Shown piece after piece: positions 23,344 to 34,374 of a DNA stretch of 64,000 nt. A program made the position numbers and the translations under genes. Each line of letters starts with the position of its first letter. Position 1 is the stretch's first letter. The notes beneath the pieces were generated by a model. The model was given only the letters and a program-made list of their open reading frames with translations. It was not told where the DNA came from and ran no database searches. The stretch spans positions 1,041,415-1,105,414 of the forward strand of contig CAJINV010000009.1 of assembly GCA_905178155.1 (NCBI GenBank). Reading direction: 5' to 3'. Source of the DNA: Amoebophrya sp. A120. Taxonomy: Eukaryota > Sar > Dinophyceae > Syndiniales > Amoebophryaceae.

Positions 23344-26300
23344 TCACACCTCCACGTAGGCAGCACCAGCAACACCACTCGGATTTACGTTTGCCGTTGC
23401 GCCACGGTCTGCTGAGTTTTCACTTGCGCCAAATCTATTTCCTCCACTGGGCTGCGTCTCAGGGGCCAAAGCTGGTTTTGCAGTTTGCCGTGCGCCGAGC
23501 ACGTCCTCCGTTGCGGCATCCATGATCGTCTCCAAGCCAAAACGCGGCGAATGCTTCGCTTCATCTTGTGCAGAGCCAAGAAAAGTTGCTTCTAGTTGCT
23601 CTCGACCACCTCCGTCCCGCTGCAAATCGTAACTCCTGCTCCAACGAGTTGCGCCGTGAATACCTGCGCCGTTGTTCGCGTGGTCCTCGTCGTGTAACTC
23701 GAGCAACGTCGGTTCCTCAACCTTGGCGCTTGGTGTCCTTGCATGCTGCTGATGGCGCCACGCATCGCCAACATGACGAGCACCTTGAGAACGAGCAAGA
23801 GCATGGTCTTCCTGCAGAAACGCGGCGCCGGATATGCGCGCAGTAGGCCTCATTTCTGAAGGGCTACCTTCAGTTGTTTTCCGTCCAGGCGTCGTCGGGA
23901 CAGGTGTACTCGATGCTGTTCTGCTCTTAATATTTGTTGTCGCAGTATCGTCGGTCGGCACTGAGACCGTTTTCAGAAACTGCAGCTTGTAGAAGTGCCA
24001 GCCGTCGTCCCAGACAACGCGGATAGAGTAGCCGGCCGCGTGTAGGTAGAAACCAACTCCGACAACCAGGAGTAAGAAAAGAACGATGACCACCAGGACA
24101 CACTGCTTCGTGCAGAAAGGACCTCTTTGAACCTGAACCCGTACCCGAGCGTAATTATCCTCGTCAGGATATGTACTCACCAGATCGCGTCTGGCTCCTG
24201 CGGTCTCGTCGTCTGGAAGCTCTGGGCCTCCCCCGAAAACGTTCTCGGCGAGAAGGGAGTTCAGATTGTTTTTGGAGGCTGCGAGCTTCTGCTTTCGGTA
24301 CAACTCAGCTTCATGGTCGGGCTGCAGATAGCCGGGTGCGGGTACCGCCGTCGCACCCGCGGAGGGGCTGGAGTCCCCGTCAGAGGGTGAGGACAGGTAG
24401 TTGGTCAGCACCTGCAGTGTGTCGTATGCCGCTCCGGGGGTGCCCGGCTTCTGCAGTACGGTGGCCGCCTGGAACTCCATCGGGCTCACCAGCGTAGCTT
24501 GCTCGACGAAGTCAACGCCGGTGTTGTCGACGACTGCCTCGGCACGGAGCTCCGGGTTTTTACCTCCGGAGTTGTCTTGTGGAGACGTTCTTGCAGAAGT
24601 GTAGCCGGCATAGGGTACGGCCTGCTCTCCGCCGTGCCCGTGCGGAATCGGCAATTCCGTCGGAATTTCTTCGGCGTTCAACTTGCGCTGGTTGTGCTTT
24701 CTCGATCTCTGAACCGCGCGCTGCCTCCGCATTTCAGCCGCCGTGGTGGCAGTCTCAGCTCCGCTGCGATCGCTGGCACTGACAAAATCCGTGATTAGCA
24801 AGCCCGCCGGCTCTTCGGTTTCTCTACTGTCGGCCATCCTGGCCTCCGGCATAGTTGCAGGCGCAAATTGTTCATTTTCTACGGGATAAACTGCTTCTTC
24901 ATAAGTGTCAAGTTCGTCCGTGCCGGTCGCTTTGCTCTCAGCCACGACGAGAGCAGCGGCGGGGAGCGCTTGATCTTCACTATCGACATCCGCTAGAAGA
25001 CTGGCTCCAGTTTGTGTCGCTTGCTCGTGCCCAGCAATGGGGTTTTCCAACGTTTTCTTGCGGCCAACATGCCGCTTCTCCTCGGAAGTAGCACCAGACA
25101 CAGCGTGCTGCTTCGCCTTGTGCAGGGCTTTTGCACGTGCTGTAGACGCCTTGTGCTTCACCATTCCCTTCGCGGAGCGGGCTTGCTCAAACTCGTCCGA
25201 CACGCCCAGTACTGCCGTGACCATCAGAGTCGCATCGTCCACTGTGGGTCCTTCACTAGTATGGCCTTTTTTGTGTTTCTTTGCGGCATGATACTCATGG
25301 TCTCCTCCAGCACGGATACCAACTTCGAATTCTGACACGTCCTTGAAGGCAGTCGCCATCAAACTACCAGCGTTCGCAGTAATACCGGCTTCACCTTGTC
25401 GACTTCCTGTGGATGTGGTTCGCGTCACCATCTTGTTACTTCCATTCGCGGCCGCCGGGGCCTTGCTTTGCGTGGCTTGCTGCTGCAACAATTGTTCTTC
25501 GGCTTGAGCAATGTCTGTTGCGGCCATCACCATCAGCATCTGCTCCGTCTTCGCAATGGCATCATTGTCAGCGGCGGTCGCGACAGTGTTCATCTTGCTC
25601 CGATCTTCGACTGCGGCCCTGGCCTGCGTGGCCGCCCCGGAAGACGTTCCTACCGGCTTCATGAAGGTCCTCGCCGGGCTGGAGGCGGAGGAAACGCCAC
25701 CAGCGGGAGTCGCACCCTCTCTACTGCTTCCGCCCATCTTCGAGGGCACTTCTTGGCGCACGCGATCGGAAAAGTTCAGCGCACCCGCTGCGCGCTCTAT
25801 TTTGCTGAGCGTGTCCGCACCGTCACCAGCCGTCGGCGAGGGGCTCGGCTGTGCCTGCATCTTCGCGGACGCTCCAGCAACAGCCGCAACCACGTCCGCC
25901 CCACGGGTCGCCGGACGGAGGCTTGCAGGAACTTTTCCCGTGTTGTTGTCGACGAGCTGGTAGGCGGGTATGGACGCACCATGGAAGTTCGCATACATCT
26001 CGGTGCCGCCCGGCGTTTCCTGTAACTGTTTTTGCTGCAGTCGCACTTTTTCCCGCGACTCCTGCGTCAACGGAGCCTGGTACATGGTCCCCGCGGAACT
26101 TCCCGGGGTGGGTCCGGCCAATTTCTGCGATAGGGCAAAACCCCCGGGTTCTTCCTGGGCCGTCGCCTCCGAGTAGAGAAACTCATGCGGCTCCCGTCCA
26201 TTCGCCTGTTTGACCAGAGCGATGTCCTCCTTTAGGCTTGGCCCCTTGCCGTACGTCTTCTGGGCGGACAAAGGACCGCGGACCTGGTCGTCGAGGTATG

Positions 26301-26682
26301 CGGGCGGGATTGGCTGCGCTTCCGGAATCGGGACGACTTGCGCAGCGCTGCCAGAGTCGTCACCCATCAAAACGATTTTTGGTTTCTTCGGCGGGTTATT
26401 CTGTTCACTCGTAGTACCTCCATCTTGATTTTTGCTTTTGTTTCTCGTACGATGCAGCAGGTCCTCTTGCTGCCCCGCTTCTTCCCGATCCTGCATCGTG
26501 CTCCTCTCTTGCTCTTGGCTTGCAACGGGCACCGCATCGTCGCCCGTACTGTCATGCGCAGGGACTTTTTCTTTTTCGCCCTGTATTCCGGCTGGGGTCG
26601 TCGCTCCCTCGGTCTTCGCCGGCACTTTCTTCCGCTTGCGACCCTGTAGCACACCGAGTAGCTCTTGGTCCTCTGTAGACAT
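23344..26682 (-). CDS. Single-pass membrane protein, unknown function, 1112 residues
   Basis: One uninterrupted frame from ATG at 26682 (MSTEDQELLG). Lys-rich patches KRKKVP (near 16) and PPKKPK (near 100) look like nuclear or basic sorting signals. Residues 120-850 are low-complexity, rich in Ala, Thr, Glu and Gln, and probably disordered. A strong hydrophobic segment (VLVVIVLFLLLVVGVGFYLH) lies at about 858-880, preceded by FCTKQ and followed by an aromatic stretch (VVWDDGWHFYKLQF). The last 220 residues are polar. No enzyme motif is seen. The architecture of a long disordered arm, one membrane span near the C-terminus and a short tail suggests an anchored scaffold, but I do not recognise the family. 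Confidence 0.7.
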   Translation of the reverse strand: MSTEDQELLGVLQGRKRKKVPAKTEGATTPAGIQGEKEKVPAHDSTGDDAVPVASQEQERSTMQDREEAGQQEDLLHRTRNKSKNQDGGTTSEQNNPPKKPKIVLMGDDSGSAAQVVPIPEAQPIPPAYLDDQVRGPLSAQKTYGKGPSLKEDIALVKQANGREPHEFLYSEATAQEEPGGFALSQKLAGPTPGSSAGTMYQAPLTQESREKVRLQQKQLQETPGGTEMYANFHGASIPAYQLVDNNTGKVPASLRPATRGADVVAAVAGASAKMQAQPSPSPTAGDGADTLSKIERAAGALNFSDRVRQEVPSKMGGSSREGATPAGGVSSASSPARTFMKPVGTSSGAATQARAAVEDRSKMNTVATAADNDAIAKTEQMLMVMAATDIAQAEEQLLQQQATQSKAPAAANGSNKMVTRTTSTGSRQGEAGITANAGSLMATAFKDVSEFEVGIRAGGDHEYHAAKKHKKGHTSEGPTVDDATLMVTAVLGVSDEFEQARSAKGMVKHKASTARAKALHKAKQHAVSGATSEEKRHVGRKKTLENPIAGHEQATQTGASLLADVDSEDQALPAAALVVAESKATGTDELDTYEEAVYPVENEQFAPATMPEARMADSRETEEPAGLLITDFVSASDRSGAETATTAAEMRRQRAVQRSRKHNQRKLNAEEIPTELPIPHGHGGEQAVPYAGYTSARTSPQDNSGGKNPELRAEAVVDNTGVDFVEQATLVSPMEFQAATVLQKPGTPGAAYDTLQVLTNYLSSPSDGDSSPSAGATAVPAPGYLQPDHEAELYRKQKLAASKNNLNSLLAENVFGGGPELPDDETAGARRDLVSTYPDEDNYARVRVQVQRGPFCTKQCVLVVIVLFLLLVVGVGFYLHAAGYSIRVVWDDGWHFYKLQFLKTVSVPTDDTATTNIKSRTASSTPVPTTPGRKTTEGSPSEMRPTARISGAAFLQEDHALARSQGARHVGDAWRHQQHARTPSAKVEEPTLLELHDEDHANNGAGIHGATRWSRSYDLQRDGGGREQLEATFLGSAQDEAKHSPRFGLETIMDAATEDVLGARQTAKPALAPETQPSGGNRFGASENSADRGATANVNPSGVAGAAYVEV

Positions 26683-27498
26683 GGTTACAAACCACTGGAC
26701 GTTAAAGAGAGACAGATAGTGAAGAAAAGATAGACCAACGATGTGCGATTTTCGCTTCTTCTTTGCAGCTTGCTTACTGATTTACTTACCTCTCCTGAAA
26801 ATATCCTTTTTTCTTTGTTTGCTAGATAATTCTCCATGTATCTACGACGTGTGCGTAAGCACGTGGACGCGAGGACCATCTATTTGTTCTGTGTTTCCGC
26901 GACAACCACGAAGGCTCAGCAAGACGACGCGATCGAGAAGATAGAGACATCTGTCAGACCTGCCATCGCGTAACGATTTACGATTTTGAAACGACACGGC
27001 TGTCTTGTTTCTTCGCCCACGACGAACAACTACGATTAAGACTATACATAGGCCACGAAAAAATACGAATATGGGAATAATTTAAACTCTCCTCTCGCAA
27101 CGAATACGACGGACAACTACGATGCCGTTTTCTTAGAAGGGCATGAGAAGCTGTACGAATGGTCAGCACAATGCAAGAAGTAACGAGACCCGGGCTCGAT
27201 AGGAGCAGCAGGATCTGATAGCAGAACGGGACATGATCTATCCTTGAACACGAGCAAGCGGCCGCATCCGCAAGGCGCTGGTAAGTCGATGGATTCGATT
27301 CGCTGCGCGAGCTCTCTGAGCTTTGCTGTTGTTGTCGCCTGCCGCACAAGGGAACTTACACGGCAGCGAATTACTTGTCGCTGTTTGTCATTATTCATCT
27401 GTTCTGTCGCGGGTTTTGCTTTTGAATTTGACATGGCGAAACCTAGAAGGGAACTCAGTGCCTCAGCCTTGAGCGGCCTGAGTGTCACTTGTAGCTCC
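26683..27498. other. Intergenic region, nothing recognised
   Basis: It lies between the membrane-protein start and the stop of the ataxin-10-like gene. A minus-strand open frame overlaps the end of that gene in another frame but has no protein character of its own. Confidence 0.4.
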
Positions 27499-29877
27499 CT
27501 AAGCGTCTTTTGTCGCGAGCAGTCGGCGGATGGCCTCTTGATTCGCCAAATTTCCGTCGGACACGTTCCTGACCGCAAAGATGGCGTTCTCCTTCAGCGT
27601 CGGCAGCACCGTGTCGGAGTAACAGAAAGACAGGAGCTTCATCAACTTGTCCTCTGGGGCAGTTCTGCCACGGGACATGTAGGTCGGTTTGGCGGGCACC
27701 AAAGGGGTAGAGCCCTGCTCCACCGGCATTTCCGGCCGGGGACCGAGAATTTCCTTCGCTACGGATTCTGGCACAACCTCAGTGAGCAGCAATTTTTGGT
27801 GCTCGTCATCACAGACCTGTTGATCCTGCTCTATTTCGCTCTTGGTTGCTGCCACCGTGTCAGGACGGCTTTGCACCTGCGTTACTCCCTCAGCGGTGCA
27901 GCTTCCCACTTGCTCGCGTAAGAGAAGCCCCGCGAGCCGCAGCACCACTGGGAGGTGAATTTGCTTCGCGTACCTCAGAAAGTCCTTGTAACCGCGGAAT
28001 TGCTCTTTCTTCCGCACCACGTCGCGCAGAGTCTTCTGCGTCTCCTCTTCGGACATGACGTACGGATTTTGCTGTTGGCCCTTCTCCCGTACTTCTGTTT
28101 CAGTTTCTTGTTCTTCGTCCTCCGGATTTTGAATAGTATGAGCACCTTGACCAGTACTTGAAGCCCTAGCGCCCTTGTTAACCGCTTCCAGCACTTCTGC
28201 GTCTCGCACCTGCAGCAGGCGGCCCAGGAGGTCGAAAATCGCTGCCTCCAGGCTGTTGAGCACCCTTCGCAGCTCCGCGCGGGTGCTAGGCGACACTTCC
28301 GGCCAGGCCCGCTCAAGATTCGCGATCACGCCGCAAAGGAATTCCAGCGCTTCGACTTCCAAGAAAGGTCGTGCTGGGGCTGTTTCCTCCGATGCGCCTA
28401 CTTGGAGGTCACCATTTGACTCCGCCGGAGTCTTGCTGCTCTGGTCCTCGGCCAGGCCAAGTTGCGGAAGCGCTACCATCGTTAGCCTGTCTACGACTGT
28501 TGCCTCCGCAACGTGTCGCAAGAATTGCAGTGCGTACAGCTTACTGCTCTCAACATCCTGAGAGGCTCGCTTTTCTTTGGACGATGACGCAACGGCACTG
28601 GAGCCGCCCCTTTCTTCTAGAAGACGTTCTTCCCCCTTCCCCAAGCACGCGATATCATCCGCGATTCTGGCGGGAAAGCCGTCTAGCGTCATCACTTGCC
28701 ACAGCCAAGTTGTCACGTGGGTCCATGTTGCACGGTCGTGCGCAATGTCGTGATCTGCTGGTAGGCCGAGAAAATGCCGCACCGCATCAGTCAGGGCTGG
28801 TGCGTATTCTCTGTCAGACAGGTCCTCGTGGCGTGTATAGATTGATGACTGCTGCAAAAGCATTGTAAGCACCTCAAGGTTTTCAAAGAAGAACTCCACG
28901 ACATCGTCGCAATCTGCGCCAATCCCGACATCTAAAATACGCTTTTGCTCGTACAAAACGGCGAAAGCCAAGACAGCAGCGGCGTGCTTCGGTTGAAGAA
29001 AACAAGCGTTTATGTCGTGATCGGACATTGTGCCTCTGCCTTCTTGCACGAAGTCTTGAAGAGGCAAGAGCTGCAGCACCCGGAAGAAGACATTCACAAA
29101 GTGGATCCCGCACCCGCGCACGAGGAAGCGCCGGTGGTCGTGTTCCAGGCTGCTGCTGATGTAGCAGTATGGCGGGGTCGGCCACGGCCGTTCTTGCTCT
29201 GCACGAGTCCTCGCAGCCACTGGGGACGAAGTAGTCGACGAAAACAAATGGTGGGCTAATTCCATCTGCATCCACCAAAACAGAAGGGCTTTCCGGGCTG
29301 GCAGATTCAAGCCTGATTGCAGTTCCGTTGAGTGTTCATTAGCGCGATCTTGCGAAAATGTTCCTGTATCAGTATCAAACGTTTCGCACCGTTCCAAGAA
29401 CAGCCGGAAACCGTTCCCGACAACAGAATCAAGCCTGTGAAAAAGTCTCTCTCCAATAGATCGCGCACCACCTGGTGAAGCTTCATGATCTGCTTCTGTT
29501 TTTGCTTGATCCCGATCCCGAGAGGCCGCGATCCGTGTTTGATAAGAAAACCCTTCGACGTCTCTCCTTATCTCCTCAGCGTTTTCCTGCACTTCCCTAG
29601 CCACGTTGGCTGCCAAGTTCCGTCCTAGGGTCGCCGCCTGCTGGTACTCCTCGGCTGAGCGCACTAGCTCACAGCTTGCGTTCTTTCTGTTGAAAACTTT
29701 TGCCAGCAAATCTTCTCTCGCCCAGACTAGTTCAATCTCTGCGGGATCTTTGGACCAGGCCAGTAGCGTGGCGACGGTCGGGTCGGCGGCTACCGACCGT
29801 TCCAGCTCGAGTGCAGCGGAATTGGGGCGCTGAGCGCCCTGCTCACAAGTGCCGGGAAGAGATGAATGTATCGCCAT
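27499..29877 (-). CDS. Ataxin-10-like C-terminal domain protein, 792 residues
   Basis: A single exon from ATG at 29877 (MAIHSSLPG) to TAG at 27499. It is mostly alpha-helical in character, with Leu-rich repeats such as LEFLCGVIANLERAW and LPVVLRLAGLLLREQ. The last 45 residues (KLMKLLSFCYSDTVLP, then KENAIFAVRNVSDGN and NQEAI) match the pattern of the ataxin-10 domain, where a helical (armadillo-type) end carries NxFIKEWAIxAIRNLxExNxxNQ. The family acts as a cytosolic scaffold, in animals linked to cytokinesis and neurite growth. Residues 600-640 form a Glu/Gln-rich linker. The upstream two thirds match nothing I recognise, so the assignment rests on the C-terminus alone. Confidence 0.55.
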   Translation of the reverse strand: MAIHSSLPGTCEQGAQRPNSAALELERSVAADPTVATLLAWSKDPAEIELVWAREDLLAKVFNRKNASCELVRSAEEYQQAATLGRNLAANVAREVQENAEEIRRDVEGFSYQTRIAASRDRDQAKTEADHEASPGGARSIGERLFHRLDSVVGNGFRLFLERCETFDTDTGTFSQDRANEHSTELQSGLNLPARKALLFWWMQMELAHHLFSSTTSSPVAARTRAEQERPWPTPPYCYISSSLEHDHRRFLVRGCGIHFVNVFFRVLQLLPLQDFVQEGRGTMSDHDINACFLQPKHAAAVLAFAVLYEQKRILDVGIGADCDDVVEFFFENLEVLTMLLQQSSIYTRHEDLSDREYAPALTDAVRHFLGLPADHDIAHDRATWTHVTTWLWQVMTLDGFPARIADDIACLGKGEERLLEERGGSSAVASSSKEKRASQDVESSKLYALQFLRHVAEATVVDRLTMVALPQLGLAEDQSSKTPAESNGDLQVGASEETAPARPFLEVEALEFLCGVIANLERAWPEVSPSTRAELRRVLNSLEAAIFDLLGRLLQVRDAEVLEAVNKGARASSTGQGAHTIQNPEDEEQETETEVREKGQQQNPYVMSEEETQKTLRDVVRKKEQFRGYKDFLRYAKQIHLPVVLRLAGLLLREQVGSCTAEGVTQVQSRPDTVAATKSEIEQDQQVCDDEHQKLLLTEVVPESVAKEILGPRPEMPVEQGSTPLVPAKPTYMSRGRTAPEDKLMKLLSFCYSDTVLPTLKENAIFAVRNVSDGNLANQEAIRRLLATKDA

Positions 29878-30588
29878 GTTATTCCTTGCCAGTTTTGCTT
29901 AGTGATATTGTAGAAAGGAAGGAAAGCTCCAGCTCGTATTGGCAGAAGCAGAACGAAGGAATTGATAGATAAATAAAGCGAAATCACGCACACGTATGGG
30001 TGAGGTGAAGGGCGGAACCGGAAGGGGGGTCTCCTACAACTAGAATTACTTGGGCATAATCAATCGGGGGGTATCTGCGGAGTTAAGAACGAAAAGAGGC
30101 CCACTATCTAAACACGTTTGAAAACAAGCTTCTTGACCCAACATCGACCGGAGGATCTTACACGCAGATCCGCTAGCCATTTCTCTTCCCGTATCTGAAT
30201 TTCCATGGACCACATCGATCATGACAGCGAGCGATACAAGCTGCAAGATCATCACCTTAAGGCGTGCGATTGCGAATGCGATCCTTTCACTTTAGTATTT
30301 TCTTCGACCTTCGGATGATCCTTCCTTGGTGCATTTCATCTTGATCACTGCTGCATCAGAAGAAGTCGGTTTGGCAATCCTCAACGCGGTCAGCGGATTG
30401 GCTACGGTGGCGAGCCTCTACGAATGCGGACGTGAATGCGACTGCCGAAACGCAGCCAGACTAGCTCGTAAGATGCAGATCCTCATGATCATCATACAGA
30501 TATATTTTCGCTTGGCAGCATGAAGAGTGCGTTCGGCACTGCATGCGAAGTTATTGGGAAGATCATAGCGTTGTGGCTGACCACACCT
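29878..30588. other. Intergenic region, nothing recognised
   Basis: About 0.7 kb between two minus-strand genes. Frames are short and no repeat or RNA gene is seen. Confidence 0.4.
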
Positions 30589-33500
30589 TCATCCCAACCT
30601 TTTCGCGGGAAGAAACGTCGCACCTCGCAGGGAGGGATTGCTCACCGGAAGAGCTGGGTCTTGCGCCTTCTTTGCAGAAGCTGTGGCGCTAGTCGCGCCG
30701 GTGTTGCTTCCTGCCGCGTGAATTCCCGCAGCAATATCAACAACCCCCGCTTTTTGCGCAGCGGCTGCGATTTCTTTCAGGTCGACAAGATCCTTGCTGC
30801 GAGGAAAGTACGTTCGCTGCAGCTTGTCGTAATCCGCTCTCCGTGCTCTCCTACTGGTTGGGAATTGCGAGCTGTTGTTTGTTCCAGCATATGCAGATCC
30901 TGTCGCTGCATTTTTACTCTTCAGACCCCGTGCCTGCTTGTTCAGTTGATACTGTGCAAACTGGATAGACCGAGCGCTTCGTGGCGTCCTGTTCAGCTTC
31001 AGTCCTGTCATTTGCTGCCTGGACGAACCTAGGTGGTCACTGGTGGTGTGTTCCAAAGCAGAAGACCCACCACCAGCTTCGTTCGTGCCGGCCCCGCTCG
31101 CAAGTAATCGGTCAATCAGGTTTTCTTCTTGTTCGTAGGTCGACAGCTGTTGCCTCAGCTGCTTGTTCTCCTGCTGCAGCTTCTTTTCGTTGGTTGCGAT
31201 GCGCTTCAGATCGATCAGTGTGTCGGCGTAGTCCTTCTCCAGCCGCTGATATTTCTGCAGGAGCTTATGGAAAAATTCCTTCGCGCTCGAGCCGCGGCTG
31301 CCTGAGCCTGCGGGCTGCTGGTCCGCGGTGTTAGCTGCTGCTCCTGTAGTCGGCGATCCTTTCGGGTTTTTCTGCTGGTCTGTGCTTAATGTTCCCGCGT
31401 TACCGTTGTTCCGGGCCGCGGTTCTTCCGGTCGAAAGCCAATTCTGATGTTTGTCAGCAAACTGATTTCTGCTGTTCGACAGGACAAGTGTTTCTATCTC
31501 CCTCTTCTGCACGGCAACCAGCCGCTCCAGCTCTCGGATCCTTCGTGGCATGGGAAGGCGCTTGCGGCTTTCCAGCAACTCGATTTTCTGTTCCAGCTTT
31601 TTCGACTGCTGCTCCTGCTGGTGCACCAGCTCCGCGTACCGCTGCCACAGGGGCAGCTTCAGGCTGAGCAGAACTGCACGCGGCGACCGTTCTGCTCGCT
31701 CATCCGGAGAGGACGAAAAATCGTTCACATCTTGCAGTCGCAGGATCCGCTTGAACCGCGGCGTTCCATCCTTCCTTCGAACGTGTTGATCTGAAGAAGT
31801 TCCATCTGCAGGACTGAGACCTTTTCTGGGAGTGGTCGACGTGTGAGAATCTTCGTTCGGACCCGTGCGGCCAGAAATTGTAGGCGACCTCGACGATGTG
31901 GCCTTCTTCAAGAACCCATCCCGGTCGAAGAGGGCAAGCTTGAGTTCCAGGAACTGCCGCTGGCGGTGAATCTCGGTAGCAAGCGTGCTGCCAAGGTGCT
32001 GCTTCTGATTGTCTGATTGCAATTGCTGTGCGGATGCGGTATTCACATCCACGAGTTGTGAGGAATCGCTCATATCTAACATTCCGGCTCCACGATAACT
32101 ACCTGCTGTTCGGGAAAGCACCTCAGACGCCAGCACGTTGAGGTCCTCGAGATCCTGCGCTGTTGCGATCTTCTGTGCCTGCAGCGAAGCGATATTCGGA
32201 TTCTGGAGGTACAGAATTGGCTGGATGTAGGGCACGCGGTTTCTCGTGCGGATCTCCTCCAAAAGCCGGTCTGCGGCTTCCGATTCCTGCAGTGCTTGCA
32301 GATTGACGCCTCCTTGCGCAGCTGTGTCCTCGGGCGAAGCGGATTGCGTGTCCGTTCCTGTAAATTGCGGTGATCTGTTCTGCCTCTTCGGACTGCTCTT
32401 AGCCTTTTTTCGCACTGGCCCTCGGTCAAAAACACACCAATGAGAAACGATGCTTTTCGAATAGACGAAGTCGCTTTTTGACGCGGCTTCTTCCACCGCA
32501 CTGGAAATGACAGTGGTCTTACTGGTTTCCGGAAGGGAAGAGGCGCCGCCATCGTACGTCGGTGGAGCACGCGGATGCGAAGACTGCGATGGATGATGAT
32601 GAACGTGCGTGGCTATTTCACCTTCGCTTCTGTAGGGGAAGGAACCTTTTTCCCCATAAAACAGCTGCGGTGACCGCGAATGCGACGCCTCAGCTCCGCG
32701 GAGGTTTCGATCGTGTCGCAGCTGCTCCAAAACCGCTCCGGGGGACAGCGCCGGGGACATGGAATTGTTCTTGACACGGAACACTTCGGGACGGTGGGAG
32801 CCTTTGCCAGTCGGAGGCTGTGGCCGCCTAGAAATAATTCCTCGATGATTTCGAAATTCATATGAATCGTCATCCTCAAAATACTGATCTTCGTACTGCT
32901 CCGGCGCCGGGTTTGAGAGAGTAGACAGGAAACTACTGTCTGGGAGAGGCTGCATACTCCGCCGCCGCACGGGGCCGCCGGCAGGACGTTGTTGTACGAC
33001 GGGGCGCGAGGAAAAGTTGTCCCTTGCATGAACACTCTGGCTTTCTGGTGAATCGTAGAATTCCCGGCGTCTCCTGTCGTCCGCGGCTCTGTCCGTGTGC
33101 CTGCTCGGGGATGACAGGTAACTCGCGTCGCCGGGCGACGGCGAACGCGTTGGCATCTGCATGCGGGTATTGCCTCTCCTGTTGTAGTCTCGGTTGTAAC
33201 GCACAAGGGAGCTCGCAGGGGTTATGAGGGCAGAACCCGCGCCGGGGGAGGAGGACGGAGAGAAACCTTCGCCTGGTGAACCGGCCTGCAAATGCAAGTT
33301 TCTCGGGCTGCGACCATCAGGACGGCGGTCGTTGTGCCGGCGCGCCGATTGTGATGCTAAGAACATGCTCATCCCGTGTTCACTTTCTCCGACGGCTTGT
33401 TCTTGGCGGTGAAACAAGCTTGGCCTCCTCTCCTGCAGCATCGTATATGGCACGGGGAGAAACTGCGATTTTTTTCCCACGAGCAGCACGCTTGGACCCC

Positions 33501-34374
33501 ATTGCGGCAACCGGAGAAACCCCACACGGATGCACGCTTGGTCGAGACTAGTAGGCGGAATAGCATCTTTGGGGTCTACAGTTCTTTGCTGCACGATTTC
33601 ATCATACCGGGAAGCACTTCCCCCTCCAGGAAGGAGCTCTCCCTTATCATCACGCGCCTTCCTGCCTATCATGCTGTCCACTTGACTAAGCAGACTACTG
33701 AGCCGCGCTGGATCGACGAAACACTCCGTATGGCACTCCTCGAAGAAACACCGTGTGTCCGCACGACTGTCATTGTACAGAAGCTCGGCCAAAAGGTCTC
33801 GCTCGACGACCCCCGAAGGATTGGCCTCGAACACCTGCACACCGAAAAGGTGCGAAGCTGGACGCGCAGGAAAAAAAGGCACTGCAGCTGTGGAGCGACC
33901 TTCTTGCTCTTCTCCTCGTCCGCTGTGTCTACGTGCTCTGCTCCCGCCTGACGAACTGGAAGTACTTGCACTCCGCCGCGCTGTCTCCAGCCACGAGCTC
34001 GCGAGCAGAACAGGCAGACTTGCGCCCCCAGTACTCGCGGAACCCAGAAACAGTTCGCGGTCGCAGTTGTGGCACACGTGCATTTGCGCGTCCGAGAACA
34101 GTAGTTTCTTTTGACGAATCCCAGCAGCTTCGCCGTCCTCGTTCTGCTCGTCGATTCTGTTCAAGATGTTGTGCCGAAAAGACGCTTTACTTGGTGGGAT
34201 TTGCAAGTAAACCGCATCGTCGAAGAGACTGGCGAGTGGCACGTCCGCAGACACCTGCTCAGATCGACCACCAAGATCCTCGTATGCTTCATCTTGCTGC
34301 AAGCGGATGACAAACCCGGGCACGCGCTGTCTGTTCGATTCGTACTCCCGCGCATCGAAAAACGATGATCTCAT
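30589..34374 (-). CDS. Large disordered and coiled-coil protein, 1261 residues
   Basis: A single exon from ATG at 34374 (MRSSFFDAREYE). The N-terminal 300 residues look folded, with a CHNC pair near residue 95 and a Cys cluster (CFFEECHTEC) near 205. Residues 330-640 are Ser/Arg/Pro-rich and disordered, with SPSP-type motifs that could be phosphorylation sites. The C-terminal third contains coiled coil: around 820-850, about 916-951 (QQSKKLEQKIELLESRKR) and 1030-1083 (LQQENKQLRQQL), with a Leu heptad pattern. This is consistent with a cytoskeletal or centrosomal scaffold, but no family is recognised. Confidence 0.7.
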   Translation of the reverse strand: MRSSFFDAREYESNRQRVPGFVIRLQQDEAYEDLGGRSEQVSADVPLASLFDDAVYLQIPPSKASFRHNILNRIDEQNEDGEAAGIRQKKLLFSDAQMHVCHNCDRELFLGSASTGGASLPVLLASSWLETARRSASTSSSSGGSRARRHSGRGEEQEGRSTAAVPFFPARPASHLFGVQVFEANPSGVVERDLLAELLYNDSRADTRCFFEECHTECFVDPARLSSLLSQVDSMIGRKARDDKGELLPGGGSASRYDEIVQQRTVDPKDAIPPTSLDQACIRVGFLRLPQWGPSVLLVGKKSQFLPVPYTMLQERRPSLFHRQEQAVGESEHGMSMFLASQSARRHNDRRPDGRSPRNLHLQAGSPGEGFSPSSSPGAGSALITPASSLVRYNRDYNRRGNTRMQMPTRSPSPGDASYLSSPSRHTDRAADDRRRREFYDSPESQSVHARDNFSSRPVVQQRPAGGPVRRRSMQPLPDSSFLSTLSNPAPEQYEDQYFEDDDSYEFRNHRGIISRRPQPPTGKGSHRPEVFRVKNNSMSPALSPGAVLEQLRHDRNLRGAEASHSRSPQLFYGEKGSFPYRSEGEIATHVHHHPSQSSHPRAPPTYDGGASSLPETSKTTVISSAVEEAASKSDFVYSKSIVSHWCVFDRGPVRKKAKSSPKRQNRSPQFTGTDTQSASPEDTAAQGGVNLQALQESEAADRLLEEIRTRNRVPYIQPILYLQNPNIASLQAQKIATAQDLEDLNVLASEVLSRTAGSYRGAGMLDMSDSSQLVDVNTASAQQLQSDNQKQHLGSTLATEIHRQRQFLELKLALFDRDGFLKKATSSRSPTISGRTGPNEDSHTSTTPRKGLSPADGTSSDQHVRRKDGTPRFKRILRLQDVNDFSSSPDERAERSPRAVLLSLKLPLWQRYAELVHQQEQQSKKLEQKIELLESRKRLPMPRRIRELERLVAVQKREIETLVLSNSRNQFADKHQNWLSTGRTAARNNGNAGTLSTDQQKNPKGSPTTGAAANTADQQPAGSGSRGSSAKEFFHKLLQKYQRLEKDYADTLIDLKRIATNEKKLQQENKQLRQQLSTYEQEENLIDRLLASGAGTNEAGGGSSALEHTTSDHLGSSRQQMTGLKLNRTPRSARSIQFAQYQLNKQARGLKSKNAATGSAYAGTNNSSQFPTSRRARRADYDKLQRTYFPRSKDLVDLKEIAAAAQKAGVVDIAAGIHAAGSNTGATSATASAKKAQDPALPVSNPSLRGATFLPAKRLG

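Noticed and set aside
27117-27578. Minus-strand open frame overlapping the end of the ataxin-10-like gene
   Set aside because: It uses a different frame, has no start-linked protein-like core, and overlaps a convincing C-terminus.
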